Below the pieces are notes generated by a model. That model was not told the origin of the DNA. It did not search any database and saw only the letters and a list, made by a program, of their open reading frames with translations. A stretch of DNA of 34,298 nucleotides, taken from positions 1-34,298 of the forward strand of contig CABZVB010000019.1 of the NCBI GenBank assembly GCA_902529115.1. The letters are read 5' to 3'. Origin of the DNA: an uncultured Balneola sp. (lineage in GTDB: Bacteria; Bacteroidota; Rhodothermia; Balneolales; Balneolaceae). This document shows, one piece after another, positions 14,720 to 24,416 of the stretch. A program made the position numbers and the translations under genes. Positions within the stretch are counted from its first letter, which is position 1. Each line of letters starts with the position of its first letter.

Positions 14720-16330
14720 TTAACGTTTCAGATTTACTGCCTCAACTAACATTTCATCTGAAGTTGTAATTACTCTTGCATTCGATTGATAGGCTCTCTG
14801 TGAGGTTATCATTTCTGTGAATTCCCTCGCTAAATCGACATTAGAAGACTCAAGGAAACCAGCAGCAACAGAAGAACCCATCTCACTTGCAAAACCAGTT
14901 ATTATTTCACCAGCTGCTGAGGAAGCTTTAAAAAGACCACCTGTTACCTGTTCTAATCCACTTACATTTTGAACATCAGCCAACGCTAAAAATGCAATTG
15001 GAACTGTGTTTCCATTATCATAGACACCTTCAAGCATTCCATCACCAGATATTCCGACGTCAATTAGTTTTCCTTGACCATATCCATCCTGCGATAATGC
15101 TTTTAGAGTAGTTGTCCCACCATATTGGTTAAATGATATACCTTCCTGGGGATCACCTAATGCAATAGTTATTGTATTTGATGTACCATTTGTACTTTCG
15201 TATGTTAATTCAAAATTTGATTGTACAACATCACCGTTTAGAAAGTCAATATTCCCAGTTTTACCGCTCGTAATTGTCTCTCCATCCAAGAAACTTGCTT
15301 CATACGTCCAAGAATCCTCGGCTTCTTGGATTATTCTAACTATCAAAGAATGTTGATTCCCAAGGGTATCAAATACAGTGGTACTTATAGTATGAGATCC
15401 AGTACTTCCCTCACTAATCGTATTAAATACAGGAAAATTCAAACTACCAGCCCCAACAATATCTAGACCCCGAACTTCTAAATCGGTCTCACCCATTACT
15501 GTTGATCTTACACTAATAACTCCGTCTACGATACTCATACTTACATCAAGAGGACTAAGTTGTGCATTATAAACATTGACCATATCCTCCACGGTAGTAC
15601 CATCTACGCCATAAGTAAATGTGATTGGATTAACTGGAGCTGTACCATCAGGTAAAATTATATCCAATGTTAATGTATCACCATTTGCAAATGGAGCGCT
15701 TGTTTGATCTAAGTCATTTAAAAGTGCACTTGCCTGTGCGGAACTGCCACTTACCTTCAAACTTGACTGAGATTGAAGAACTCTATAAGTACTTGTTGAA
15801 GAATTAAGATTTCCTCCCACTGTTACTACTTCAGTTCTTTTTGGAGGAACAGTTCCTTCAAAATCAACTCTTAAGTCTTCTAATGTACCAGTGTTTACAT
15901 TACCATTAGCATCTGCCATAAAACCTTGGATCATATTACCATCACCAGAAACTAAAAATCCATCTTTATTGAAAGCAAAATTTCCTGCTCTTGAATAAAA
16001 ATTTTGACCATTATTATTCACAACAAAGAATCCATCTCCTTCAATAGCAAGGTCTGTATTCATACCGGTTGATTGAAGTGCGCCCTGAGAGAAATCTCTA
16101 TCTATACTTCCAACACGAACACCCAATCCAATTTGATCAGTTAACTGTGGTGCAGCTGATCCAGCTCCACTTCTAGCTTCATTTTTACTCATTAATTGTG
16201 AAAATGTTACTCTAGAGGATTTAAATCCAATTGTCTCAACATTGGCAATGTTGTTACCAATTACGTCCATCTTTTTTTGAAATGCATTCAAGCCACTTAC
16301 GCCAGAATTCATTGATTTTAGTAACGCCAT
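14720..16330 (-). CDS. flgE: Flagellar hook protein FlgE
   Basis: FlgE subunits build the hook. The 536-residue protein has the rod/hook N terminus (NNIANVETIGFKSSRVTFSQ, about 26-45), the DLAIEGDGFFVV block (about 93-104), a large variable central domain (about 160-430) exposed on the hook surface, and the C-terminal SNVDLAREFTEMITSQRAYQ helix. It is longer than E. coli FlgE (about 400) but within the range for enlarged outer domains. It is the last gene of the long minus-strand operon, 39 bp after flgD, with an intrinsic terminator downstream. No SD precedes its ATG. Confidence 0.97.
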   Translation of the reverse strand: MALLKSMNSGVSGLNAFQKKMDVIGNNIANVETIGFKSSRVTFSQLMSKNEARSGAGSAAPQLTDQIGLGVRVGSIDRDFSQGALQSTGMNTDLAIEGDGFFVVNNNGQNFYSRAGNFAFNKDGFLVSGDGNMIQGFMADANGNVNTGTLEDLRVDFEGTVPPKRTEVVTVGGNLNSSTSTYRVLQSQSSLKVSGSSAQASALLNDLDQTSAPFANGDTLTLDIILPDGTAPVNPITFTYGVDGTTVEDMVNVYNAQLSPLDVSMSIVDGVISVRSTVMGETDLEVRGLDIVGAGSLNFPVFNTISEGSTGSHTISTTVFDTLGNQHSLIVRIIQEAEDSWTYEASFLDGETITSGKTGNIDFLNGDVVQSNFELTYESTNGTSNTITIALGDPQEGISFNQYGGTTTLKALSQDGYGQGKLIDVGISGDGMLEGVYDNGNTVPIAFLALADVQNVSGLEQVTGGLFKASSAAGEIITGFASEMGSSVAAGFLESSNVDLAREFTEMITSQRAYQSNARVITTSDEMLVEAVNLKR

Positions 16331-16369
16331 AGTATTATTTATTAATTATTATATTTATTTGTAAAAAGT

Positions 16370-17044
16370 TTAATCGTTCTTAATTCCTATTTCTTCTACG
16401 TTTCCAATAGCCACTTCTAATCCATTGACTATCAGATATACACCAGAACCTGTAAATTTAACTCTCTCTGCGATTCCTTTGGTGTAAGTAAGTGCTGACA
16501 TGGCAGAGTTTCCACTTTTAGGTCTAACTTCGACATAATATTGCCCATTAGGCATTTTATTCCCATTAGCACTAAAGCCATCCCAGGAATAATCATGCTC
16601 ACCTTTCTGCAGACCTTTAATTGTATCACTATAAACTTGGTTGCCATTTTCATCTTTAATAATAATCTCTACCTCCGTGGCACTTTTAGGTATTTTATAA
16701 GAAAAGTCTAATGATGAATTTTCTTGCAGATTAAACTGATTGGATAATGCTTTTACTTCTTTTCCAGTCAATGCAGCTGCCATTGAATTTGTTAATCCAG
16801 CACTCATAAGGTTCTGACTTTGCTGTAAACCAGTTAATGCACTATTAACCCCTATCAACTGTTCAACAGAGTTAAATTGTGCAAGCTGACTAGCAAACTC
16901 CGTTCCATCCATAGGATTAATTGGATCTTGATTTTTCATTTGGGCTACAAGTAACTGTAAAAACTCCTGTTGCCCCATAGCATTCCGATCGGCTGTATTA
17001 CCAGCATAAGGATTATTTGCGTTTTGAATTCCGTTAACGTTCAT
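16370..17044 (-). CDS. flgD: Hook-cap protein FlgD
   Basis: FlgD caps the growing hook and is needed for FlgE polymerisation. The 224-residue protein has the conserved N-terminal block EFLQLLVAQMKNQDPINPMD (about 27-46) and TEFASQLAQFNSVEQL, then a FlgD Ig-like region with DYSWDGFSANGNKMPNGQYY (about 150-169). Length is typical (about 220-230). Its ATG directly follows the fliK stop with no gap, suggesting translational coupling, and flgE follows after 39 bp. Confidence 0.97.
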   Translation of the reverse strand: MNVNGIQNANNPYAGNTADRNAMGQQEFLQLLVAQMKNQDPINPMDGTEFASQLAQFNSVEQLIGVNSALTGLQQSQNLMSAGLTNSMAAALTGKEVKALSNQFNLQENSSLDFSYKIPKSATEVEIIIKDENGNQVYSDTIKGLQKGEHDYSWDGFSANGNKMPNGQYYVEVRPKSGNSAMSALTYTKGIAERVKFTGSGVYLIVNGLEVAIGNVEEIGIKND

Positions 17045-18427
17045 TTATGCTACCCACTCGTTTGAATTATATCCTAGATTTTTTTGAGTACTTTCCTCAG
17101 GCACATCTTGATCAGCATTCTGAGCTGAATTATTTGTTACATGTAAATTCTTAGACTTACTCTCACTCTGAGGTGATGAACCGCTGTTCTTACCAAAGAA
17201 AAAGTTTATATCTGTTTCAAATTTATTCAGAAGACTATTTTTAATTTTATCTACTTCATCCTCAATTTTTTGTTGCAATTCAGAAAGATTAGTCTCAATT
17301 CTAAATTGGAATTCATTTTCAAATTTTCTTGCAAAAACATCTACCCTTTGCCCGTTTTCAAACTCTACATATGATTTTGACCAAATTTTAGAAATCAATT
17401 CTTTTTGATCTAAAATTTTATTTATATGCTCACTAAATGAAGTTCTCTGAACTTTAGACAACTCATTATTTTGCATATTGTTATTGATATCTTTCAAGCT
17501 AGAATTAACAAATACCTCATCTAATGTATTTCTACTATCCCTTTTATAAGTACTACTCTTTTCTGTAATTGAATTTGCTTTATTTGAAAAAAGAGGAGAT
17601 GAAATAATCTCATCTATACTTAATTCTTTTGATTTTACTTGGCTAATAAAACCAATAGCATTATCATCTTCTTCGATTAATTCTTTCCGTAATGATGATT
17701 TCTCATCGATAGCCTGCTGAATATCATCAGCAAGTATCTGATTGAACTGCTTTTTCCCAGAATCTATTTTTCCATTCAAAAAACTAGCTTGGAGATTTTC
17801 TGATTGTAAACCTTTAGTGGTGGTTTGGTTGTTCAGAATTTCAGGATTGGAGTCAACATCTACTTCAATTTTACTATTAGATTCTTGGGTGTCTATGGCT
17901 GCTTTCATAATGTTAGCCGAATTATCAAGTGCAGCGAGATTATCAATTAAATTACTAGACTGATTTTGTAGATTGTTATCATTCTCAGCATTAAGGGACG
18001 TTTCACCTAATATTTCTGATTGTTCTGCTGTTTCTAAATTATCTAGTACTTGGTTACCTATATTTAGGGTTTCATTTTCATTGCTAGCTAAATCTTTTTC
18101 TATCTCATCAATTAGTTTAGTGATAGTAAGCTGGCTCCCAATAGTTTTTCCATTTTCAATTAAATCAGCGTCTGATATGTTAATAATACCAAAATTACGA
18201 TTTTCCTGACCCTCACTAACCACTAAGGTTGCTTCTTCATTATTTATACTTTCATCATCAATTTCTGAGTCATTAACTACCTCTTCTGATACACCTTCGG
18301 TTTTTTCGGGTTGCTTTATATCACCCAAGAACTCATTAAATCCCTTAGGTGATTCTTCATTTGCAGTATCGATTGAATTACCCAATACTGTTTTTTGATT
18401 GTCAATATTAAATCCTAAAATGTTCAT
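17045..18427 (-). CDS. fliK: Hook-length control protein FliK-like
   Basis: FliK measures hook length and triggers the FlhB substrate switch. The 460-residue product is acidic and mostly low-complexity (N, E, S, D, K) over about 350 residues, as expected for the flexible ruler. It is followed by a weak Flg_hook-like region near 350-412 (IWSKSYVEFENGQRVDVFAR and then FRIETNLSELQQKIEDEVD) and a short disordered tail. FliK is poorly conserved, so identity depends mainly on position between the YlxF/MotE-like gene and flgD and on this architecture. It overlaps the upstream gene by 4 bp (ATGA). Confidence 0.8.
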   Translation of the reverse strand: MNILGFNIDNQKTVLGNSIDTANEESPKGFNEFLGDIKQPEKTEGVSEEVVNDSEIDDESINNEEATLVVSEGQENRNFGIINISDADLIENGKTIGSQLTITKLIDEIEKDLASNENETLNIGNQVLDNLETAEQSEILGETSLNAENDNNLQNQSSNLIDNLAALDNSANIMKAAIDTQESNSKIEVDVDSNPEILNNQTTTKGLQSENLQASFLNGKIDSGKKQFNQILADDIQQAIDEKSSLRKELIEEDDNAIGFISQVKSKELSIDEIISSPLFSNKANSITEKSSTYKRDSRNTLDEVFVNSSLKDINNNMQNNELSKVQRTSFSEHINKILDQKELISKIWSKSYVEFENGQRVDVFARKFENEFQFRIETNLSELQQKIEDEVDKIKNSLLNKFETDINFFFGKNSGSSPQSESKSKNLHVTNNSAQNADQDVPEESTQKNLGYNSNEWVA

Positions 18428-18987
18428 TTAAATACCCCCTCAAGTATTATTGCTGCTTTTGATGGATCCAAGTTGCGAAGAATTTTTTGCTTTTGATTTG
18501 TATTCGAATTTTGATACAACTCAGCAACTTTCTCAATTTTCATAGCTTGAATTATTGGGCTTAATTGCTTGTCATCTAGGTTAAGTACACCTTTTAATTC
18601 ATCTTCAAAGTTTGTTCTATATTCTCTCAACTGAGTTAAATCATTTTCTAAAGATTTAACTTTTTCTGCTAAATCTGTTTTTTGTGTCAGATATTCATTC
18701 TTCTCAAGATTTAATTCCGTTAAGAGAGTTTTCATTGAATCAATTTTAGAATTATATCTAGCCTCAATAGTTCTAATATCAGTATTGGATATGTTACCAG
18801 ATTGACTTTTAATTGACTCATTCTCAGCTGCAATAAGAGCATTTTGTTCCTCTACTTGCTGTACAGTTTCTTCAAACTTCTCAGGATTTATGGATGGAAA
18901 GAGAAAATAGAAAAGAAGACTACCGATCAATAGAACGCCCACGGATACAGAAGCTATAATAATTATATTCTTTTTTGTGAATTTCAT
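18424..18987 (-). CDS. YlxF/MotE-like flagellar membrane protein
   Basis: The 187-residue protein has one N-terminal membrane helix (about 8-30), a long coiled-coil region (about 38-135), and a small helical C domain (about 140-187: LSPIIQAMKIEKVAELYQNS, then ILRNLDPSKAAIILEGVF) that resembles the MgtE-N-like fold of YlxF and MotE. In B. subtilis, ylxF lies between fliJ and fliK, exactly as here. MotE of alphaproteobacteria acts as a stator-linked chaperone, but the role of YlxF-type proteins is not settled, so I name only the family. It lies 5 bp after fliJ and overlaps fliK by 4 bp. Confidence 0.78.
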   Translation of the reverse strand: MKFTKKNIIIIASVSVGVLLIGSLLFYFLFPSINPEKFEETVQQVEEQNALIAAENESIKSQSGNISNTDIRTIEARYNSKIDSMKTLLTELNLEKNEYLTQKTDLAEKVKSLENDLTQLREYRTNFEDELKGVLNLDDKQLSPIIQAMKIEKVAELYQNSNTNQKQKILRNLDPSKAAIILEGVFK

Positions 18988-18992
18988 ACTAT

Positions 18993-19421
18993 TTACGATT
19001 GTCTTGCAAAATTTTGAACAACTAAATCAGAGATTCCAATCTCAATTTTTTTATTAACATCTTGAGTGTATCTATTCTGTTTTCTTTCTTTGTCTGTTTC
19101 AAAACTCTTTTTTTCAATATGTGCTTTCTTTAGTAAAACAGAATTTTGATCAAGTTTTTTGTCAACGTGTAGTGCTTTTTCTATCAACTCTCTTTCTTTA
19201 CGTCTATATCCTGTTAATCTACTTTCATGAAGCTGGAGATCTCTAATACTTTTGAATTCATTAGTATTTGAAACTTCATTTTTAAATTTTTTAATGCATT
19301 TCAATTCATCTTCAATAAGTGATTTTTCGCGTAGCATATCAGAATGCATTTTTTTTACAGAATCAAGTTCTCTTTTTCTATGCTTTAATACAGCCTCTAA
19401 TTTGTACTTGAATTTTTTCAC
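18993..19421 (-). CDS. fliJ: Flagellar export chaperone/stalk protein FliJ
   Basis: FliJ is the coiled-coil stalk that sits in the FliI ring and contacts FlhA. The 142-residue basic, lysine-rich product is predicted to be a long two-helix coiled coil with the FliJ opening KFKYKLEAVLKHRKRELD. The start codon is GTG at 19421, 2 bp after the fliI stop; this keeps the family's N terminus. Length matches FliJ (about 145). Order fliI-fliJ supports it. Confidence 0.9.
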   Translation of the reverse strand: MKKFKYKLEAVLKHRKRELDSVKKMHSDMLREKSLIEDELKCIKKFKNEVSNTNEFKSIRDLQLHESRLTGYRRKERELIEKALHVDKKLDQNSVLLKKAHIEKKSFETDKERKQNRYTQDVNKKIEIGISDLVVQNFARQS

Positions 19422-19423
19422 TT

Positions 19424-20758
19424 CTATAAAACTATTTCTTTTAGTTTAGACCAATATTTGTCTTGATCATATGTTTCATTTATATCTTGTATCAAAAATG
19501 ATTCCAGTTTTTCATTTTTTTCAATAGCTTCATCTATTTTTTTGGATGAACCCTTAACATATGCCCCTATATTGATCAAATCTTCAGCTTCTTGATAAAT
19601 TGCAATTAAACTTCTTGCCTTCATCATTAAGCTTCTTTGCTCTTTTGTTACAATATTTGCCATAACTCTGGAAATACTTTCCAAAATATCCACTGCTGGA
19701 TAATGATTTTTATGAGCTAATTTTCTTGATAATACAATATGCCCGTCAAGAATAGAGCGAACTGAGTCGGCTATTGGTTCATTCATATCATCGTTATCAA
19801 CTAGAACAGTATACAAAGCTGTTATACTACCTTCTTTGGTCCGACCAGGCCTTTCCAGTAGTTTTGGCAACATACTGAATACACTAGGTGTATAACCTTT
19901 ACTTGTTGGTGGTTCACCCGTAGCCAAGCCAATCTCACGTTGCGCCATTGCAACACGTGTAATAGAGTCAATCATAAGTAATACATTTAGCCCTTGATCT
20001 CTATAATATTCTGCTATTGCAGTAGCGGTAAAAGCTGCCTTAATTCTGCTCATTGCAGAGGTATCAGAGGTTGAAGCAATAACGACTGACTTCTTCATTC
20101 CTTCAGGACCTAAAGTATCTTGCACAAATTCTTTAACCTCTCTACCCCTTTCACCAACTAATCCTATAACATTAATATCTGCTGATGAATTTTTTGCAAT
20201 CATACTCATTAAGACACTCTTTCCGACTCCTGAACCTGCAAATAAACCGAGTCTCTGTCCCATCCCAATAGTATTGAATGCATCTATAGATCGTATTCCC
20301 GATTTAAAAATATCACGAATTGGCTCTCTATCTAATGGTGATGGTGGGTTTTTATACAATTCTTCTTTTGATGTCCTTGCAATTTTCCCTTTGCCGTCAA
20401 TCGGATTAGCATTGGCATCTAATACTCTGCCTACTAATTCTTTTCCAACTTTGATGGACATTGAGTTGCCTAATGAGTATACAATACAGCCTTCTTTCAA
20501 CCCAATTGTCTTATTAAATGGAAGTAATAGAGTTTTACCGTCTTTGATACCTATAACTTCAGCTTCTACAATGTTGCCATCTATATTTTCTATACCAAAT
20601 AACTCACCTAAAGTTGCATCAATCCCTGTACATTCAATAACTGTCCCTACAATAGAGTTTAATTTTCCAACTTTTAATGGTTCGTGTAAAACATTTCCAA
20701 ATTTTTTTCTTTTGTTAGAAAAGGTATCTAATATTTTATTCTCAAGACTGACCAGCAT
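19424..20758 (-). CDS. fliI: Flagellar export ATPase FliI
   Basis: FliI is the F1-beta-like ATPase of the export apparatus. The 444-residue protein has Walker A AGSGVGKS (174-181), the GERGREV element (202-208) containing the catalytic-glutamate region, Walker B VLLMID (259-264), and the downstream SITRVAMAQREIGLATGEPP signature. Length is typical of FliI. It lies 3 bp after fliH and 2 bp before fliJ, the usual FliH-FliI-FliJ unit that delivers substrates to FlhA. Confidence 0.98.
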   Translation of the reverse strand: MLVSLENKILDTFSNKRKKFGNVLHEPLKVGKLNSIVGTVIECTGIDATLGELFGIENIDGNIVEAEVIGIKDGKTLLLPFNKTIGLKEGCIVYSLGNSMSIKVGKELVGRVLDANANPIDGKGKIARTSKEELYKNPPSPLDREPIRDIFKSGIRSIDAFNTIGMGQRLGLFAGSGVGKSVLMSMIAKNSSADINVIGLVGERGREVKEFVQDTLGPEGMKKSVVIASTSDTSAMSRIKAAFTATAIAEYYRDQGLNVLLMIDSITRVAMAQREIGLATGEPPTSKGYTPSVFSMLPKLLERPGRTKEGSITALYTVLVDNDDMNEPIADSVRSILDGHIVLSRKLAHKNHYPAVDILESISRVMANIVTKEQRSLMMKARSLIAIYQEAEDLINIGAYVKGSSKKIDEAIEKNEKLESFLIQDINETYDQDKYWSKLKEIVL

Positions 20759-20761
20759 ATT

Positions 20762-21409
20762 CTAATCCATTCGAGTAAATGCTTCTAGAAGACCTTTTCT
20801 TGTATTTATCCAACGCTCTGAATTTGTATCTACAATAAATTCACCCGGCAGCATCTTGGGATCAGAGTCTATTGAAATTACTTTCTCAAGCTCAGATTTA
20901 TTTATCAATTTTTTGGTTTTTTCTAAATCTGTTAGTGAGACTTTAATTGAAGGTTTTAAATTTTTATCAATTTTATCAATGATCCCATTCAATTTCACAA
21001 GTTGCTCTTCTACAAATTCATCTGTAACCTCTACAACACCCACAATTTCCTGAGCTATTTTTAGAGCTATTTCAATTAAAAATGATGTGAATTCTTCCCT
21101 ATCTCTATACCAGTAGGAACTCAGTTCTTGATACATTTTTTCAAATAATAGGTTTTGTTTTTTTAATTCTTCTAGCCCTTCATCTAACCCTTTTTGGTAT
21201 CCTTCTTGAAATGATTCTTCAGCCTTTTGAGAATTAATTTTTTCCCATTTTTGCTTCTCTTCAGCTATGAGTATTGCAACATTTTCATTTGATCTCAAAC
21301 GTTTTAATTCTGTATTCTGATTTTCCTCATCAAAAATTTTTTGATAGTTTAAGATTTCAATGGACTTATTCATTTTCTTTTCGTTATGCTCTTTTTTTAG
21401 GTGCATCAT
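20762..21409 (-). CDS. fliH: Flagellar assembly protein FliH
   Basis: FliH is the peripheral-stalk regulator of FliI and links it to FliN. The 215-residue protein has a long charged helical N-terminal half including GYQKGLDEGLEELKKQ (about 70-85), with the GxxxG-like spacing of FliH, and a C-terminal V-type-ATPase-E-like domain (about 100-215) ending with GEFIVDTNSERWINTRKGLL. The start is an ATG in a 4-bp ATGA overlap with fliG. The two adjacent ATG codons (MMHL) make the exact start uncertain by one residue. Confidence 0.92.
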   Translation of the reverse strand: MMHLKKEHNEKKMNKSIEILNYQKIFDEENQNTELKRLRSNENVAILIAEEKQKWEKINSQKAEESFQEGYQKGLDEGLEELKKQNLLFEKMYQELSSYWYRDREEFTSFLIEIALKIAQEIVGVVEVTDEFVEEQLVKLNGIIDKIDKNLKPSIKVSLTDLEKTKKLINKSELEKVISIDSDPKMLPGEFIVDTNSERWINTRKGLLEAFTRMD

Positions 21410-22413
21410 TCAATAAAATCCTCTTCATCTGCATTTAAAACAATATCTCCCTGAGCTTCTAAATCACGTATTTTCCGAATAATATTTTGTTGAGCTTCTT
21501 TAACATCTGCCGCTTTTAGCGGACCTAAATTTTCCATGTCTTCTTGAATCATTTCAGCAGCTCTACCAGACATGTTATTGAAAAATTTATCAGCTAACTC
21601 AGTAGTTTGTCCTTTCAATGCTTTTGCAAGATCAGCTTTATCAATTTCAAGGTTTATAGCCTGCATTGCATCTTTATCAATTTTGAGAATATCAGTAAAC
21701 AGAAACATTTGATCTCTAACTTGAACTGATAAATCTTCATCAACTTTACTGATTGAAGTAAGTATATTTTCCTCTACTTCTTGGTCGGTATTATTCAAAA
21801 TTTGTGCTACCATAGTGGTACCAGATACTGATTCCTCGCCCTCAATACTCATAAATCCAAAATTTTCTTGTATAACCTCACTAATTTCAACTATAACATC
21901 TGGTGAAATTTCATCCATAACTACTAGTCGATTCATTATCTCAGCTTGGACATCTTTTTCAAAAGTTGCTAAGAGCTGAGCAGCCTTATCAGATTTTAGT
22001 TGGGAGAAAACTAATGCGATGACTTGGGGGTGTTCATTTTTTAAAAAATCAGCTATGTTTGAAGTTTTTGTCTGCTGAAATTCTTCAAATATTGATAATG
22101 CTGTATTTTTTTTGATAAGTGTATTAATTTGATCAGTATCTTGATCTGCTCCCAACGACGCTATCATTTTCTGAGCCTGTTCAGACCCACCAGCTACTGT
22201 TTCATTAGATGTTGTCATTAATTTATGATACTCTTCTAAAACCTGGGTAACTGTTTCCTTAGGAATTTTACCCAATCTTGATACATCTACAATTACTTTG
22301 GAGATTTCTTGGGGCTTAAGACCTTTTAATGCTTCTTTGGAAGCTTCTAAACCAATACTCATCACCAAGATAGCGAGTTTTTCTGAACCAGTAAGTGATT
22401 TAAACTTTTTCAT
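21406..22413 (-). CDS. fliG: C-ring motor protein FliG
   Basis: FliG sits between the MS ring and FliM and receives torque from MotA. The 335-residue protein has an N domain for FliF (1-100), a middle domain with the FliM-contacting EHPQ motif (127-130), and the C domain with torque helix. The charged residues known from E. coli (K264, R281, D288, D289, R297) correspond to K267, R284, E291, D292 and K300 here, so the charge pattern is kept. The sequence GRAAEMIQEDMENLGPL is close to the family. It lies 10 bp after fliF and overlaps fliH by 4 bp. Confidence 0.98.
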   Translation of the reverse strand: MKKFKSLTGSEKLAILVMSIGLEASKEALKGLKPQEISKVIVDVSRLGKIPKETVTQVLEEYHKLMTTSNETVAGGSEQAQKMIASLGADQDTDQINTLIKKNTALSIFEEFQQTKTSNIADFLKNEHPQVIALVFSQLKSDKAAQLLATFEKDVQAEIMNRLVVMDEISPDVIVEISEVIQENFGFMSIEGEESVSGTTMVAQILNNTDQEVEENILTSISKVDEDLSVQVRDQMFLFTDILKIDKDAMQAINLEIDKADLAKALKGQTTELADKFFNNMSGRAAEMIQEDMENLGPLKAADVKEAQQNIIRKIRDLEAQGDIVLNADEEDFIE

Positions 22414-22423
22414 GTTTAGTTAC

Positions 22424-24064
22424 TTATCCATTTTCGAACATCAATCGAGCTACCTCTGTAGCTTTTGACGGTTGACTAACAAAAAGCTTTTCTACCTCAT
22501 CTTTAATAGCATTACTATTTTGTTGTGGCATTTCATTTTCCCCTTCCAAGGCAGGTTGAGAGGCTGCTTGAGTTTGATCAAGATTTTGCGTCGGTAATGA
22601 TGCTAAATCTGGTGCCCCAGCTAATTCACCATTTTCCATTTGAAAATTACTAGTAGTTTGCAGAACTGACCCAGAAAAATTCTTCCGTACATTGTTGACT
22701 AAAAATCCTGCTAGAAGTAATGATATTAATATGGCAGCCACTCTTCCCCAATTTTCCCAATCAACTCCTTGCGAATCTTGGTATTCAAGATTTTCACGAT
22801 ATGGATTATAATAAAATTCAATTTGTGAGATAGCAATTTTGTCTACCAATTCATCTTCATTACCTTCTATACCTATAGCTTTTGCTATTAAATCTCTAAA
22901 CTCATTCAGTCGGACATCATCATATTCATCTGTCTCAAAAATAGTTTCACCGTCATCATTAACCGCTGGAGTTAATGGGGTATTCAACAATATCGAGGCT
23001 GAAATGTAGGTGATTTCACCCTGAGTTTCTTCTATATACTCTTTAGTTCGATTGAGTTCATAATTTCGAGATTGCGTAGAAGATTCTACTGTATTAGACC
23101 CAATTATTAATGCTTCATCCATGTACTCAACTGGTGTGTAGTCTGTAGCATTTATTTGCTCCCTATCCTCATCAGTAGTTGTTTGATCACTATTTGTTTC
23201 AGATATAACTGTTCTACTATCAGGATCAATTGTATCTATCTCTTTCATTACCTTTTCAAAGTCATGTTCAACTGATACCCGTACAATACTATTTCCTGCC
23301 CCCAAGACTCTATCTAACATGGATTGTCCTTTATCTGTAAGATATGCTTCGGTTTTTTGCTTGATTTGCATATGTACACTACCCATATCCCCTCCAGCAT
23401 CTTGATCTGTATCGTCACTTAACCGGTTTCCCAATTGATCCAATATGACCACACTATTCGGAGATAATCCTTCAACACTACCTGAGATTAGAGATGCAAT
23501 ACCTGATGTTTGATTGCTAGAGAGTCGATTTCCTGGCTCTAATGTTAATATAACAGAAGCAGAGGCTTCAACAGAAGATTCTTCAAATGGTGATCTTTCC
23601 TGTAATACTAGATGAACTCTTGAATTTCTAACTTGAGTTAAACTGTTTATAGATCTTGAAAGCTCCCCTTCCAATGCTCTTTTTTGGTTTACCTGCTGCA
23701 TAAAATCTGTCATACCCAGAGATTGTGTATCGAACAGCTCATATCCTTTATTCTCTGTATTTCCACCTCCATAAGATGCTAATTCAAGCCTTAATGAATG
23801 TACCTTATCACTAGGTACATAAATAGCATTTCCTCCGTCACTTATTTTATAATCTATATTTTTTTCATCCAATTTTTGGACTATTGAATTGGCATTATCA
23901 AGATTTAAATTCCCAAAGAGTAAAACCTGTTCATCTTGTTGAGCCCAAAAAAATATGGCTCCAGAAATGATTATAACTAAGCTCAATAGCAACCCAAACA
24001 TTACCTTTTGAGCACTATTCATTACCCCAAAAAAATCTTGTAATTGATTATCTGTATTAGCCAT
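22424..24064 (-). CDS. fliF: Flagellar MS-ring protein FliF
   Basis: FliF forms the MS ring in the inner membrane, the base on which rod and C-ring are assembled. The 546-residue protein has two membrane helices (about 20-41 and 442-460) flanking a large periplasmic region with the SYGGGNTENKGYELFDTQSL and TQVRNSRVHLVLQERSPF blocks of the YscJ/FliF domain. Its C-terminal cytoplasmic tail is the FliG-binding segment. Length is typical (about 550). It lies 19 bp after fliE and 10 bp before fliG. Confidence 0.97.
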   Translation of the reverse strand: MANTDNQLQDFFGVMNSAQKVMFGLLLSLVIIISGAIFFWAQQDEQVLLFGNLNLDNANSIVQKLDEKNIDYKISDGGNAIYVPSDKVHSLRLELASYGGGNTENKGYELFDTQSLGMTDFMQQVNQKRALEGELSRSINSLTQVRNSRVHLVLQERSPFEESSVEASASVILTLEPGNRLSSNQTSGIASLISGSVEGLSPNSVVILDQLGNRLSDDTDQDAGGDMGSVHMQIKQKTEAYLTDKGQSMLDRVLGAGNSIVRVSVEHDFEKVMKEIDTIDPDSRTVISETNSDQTTTDEDREQINATDYTPVEYMDEALIIGSNTVESSTQSRNYELNRTKEYIEETQGEITYISASILLNTPLTPAVNDDGETIFETDEYDDVRLNEFRDLIAKAIGIEGNEDELVDKIAISQIEFYYNPYRENLEYQDSQGVDWENWGRVAAILISLLLAGFLVNNVRKNFSGSVLQTTSNFQMENGELAGAPDLASLPTQNLDQTQAASQPALEGENEMPQQNSNAIKDEVEKLFVSQPSKATEVARLMFENG

Positions 24065-24083
24065 TACCTACCTATTATTTTAA

Positions 24084-24389
24084 TTAAATTTGCATTCTGC
24101 TTATTTCTTGATAGACCTCAACCATCTTGTTCCTTACCTCTGTAACAAGTTGGAACTGTATGTGGGCTTCTTGCATTTTCAACATAACTTCATGAACATT
24201 TTCAGTTTCACCTGATAAAAATGATTCTGTACCTTCATTTGCAGTGTTGAGACTATCATTAAGTGTTTCGAGTGTATTCGAAAGCATATCTCCGAAAGCT
24301 TCTCCGTAAGTTGAGTTTTCCTCAGATTTTACTTTGGATACATCACCAGCTAAGGTTGATTCTATTGTGGGGATATTATTTATAATCAT
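24084..24389 (-). CDS. fliE: MS-ring/rod junction protein FliE
   Basis: FliE joins the MS ring to the rod. The 101-residue protein has the family's helical C terminus: MLKMQEAHIQFQLVTEVRNK, then MVEVYQEISRMQI, close to the usual VRNKLVEAYQEIMRMQI. Length (about 100) is standard. It lies 27 bp after the small unknown gene and 19 bp before fliF. The start is ATG at 24389. Confidence 0.95.
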   Translation of the reverse strand: MIINNIPTIESTLAGDVSKVKSEENSTYGEAFGDMLSNTLETLNDSLNTANEGTESFLSGETENVHEVMLKMQEAHIQFQLVTEVRNKMVEVYQEISRMQI

Positions 24390-24416
24390 AATCTTTAAAT
24401 AAAATTTTGCTTGAAA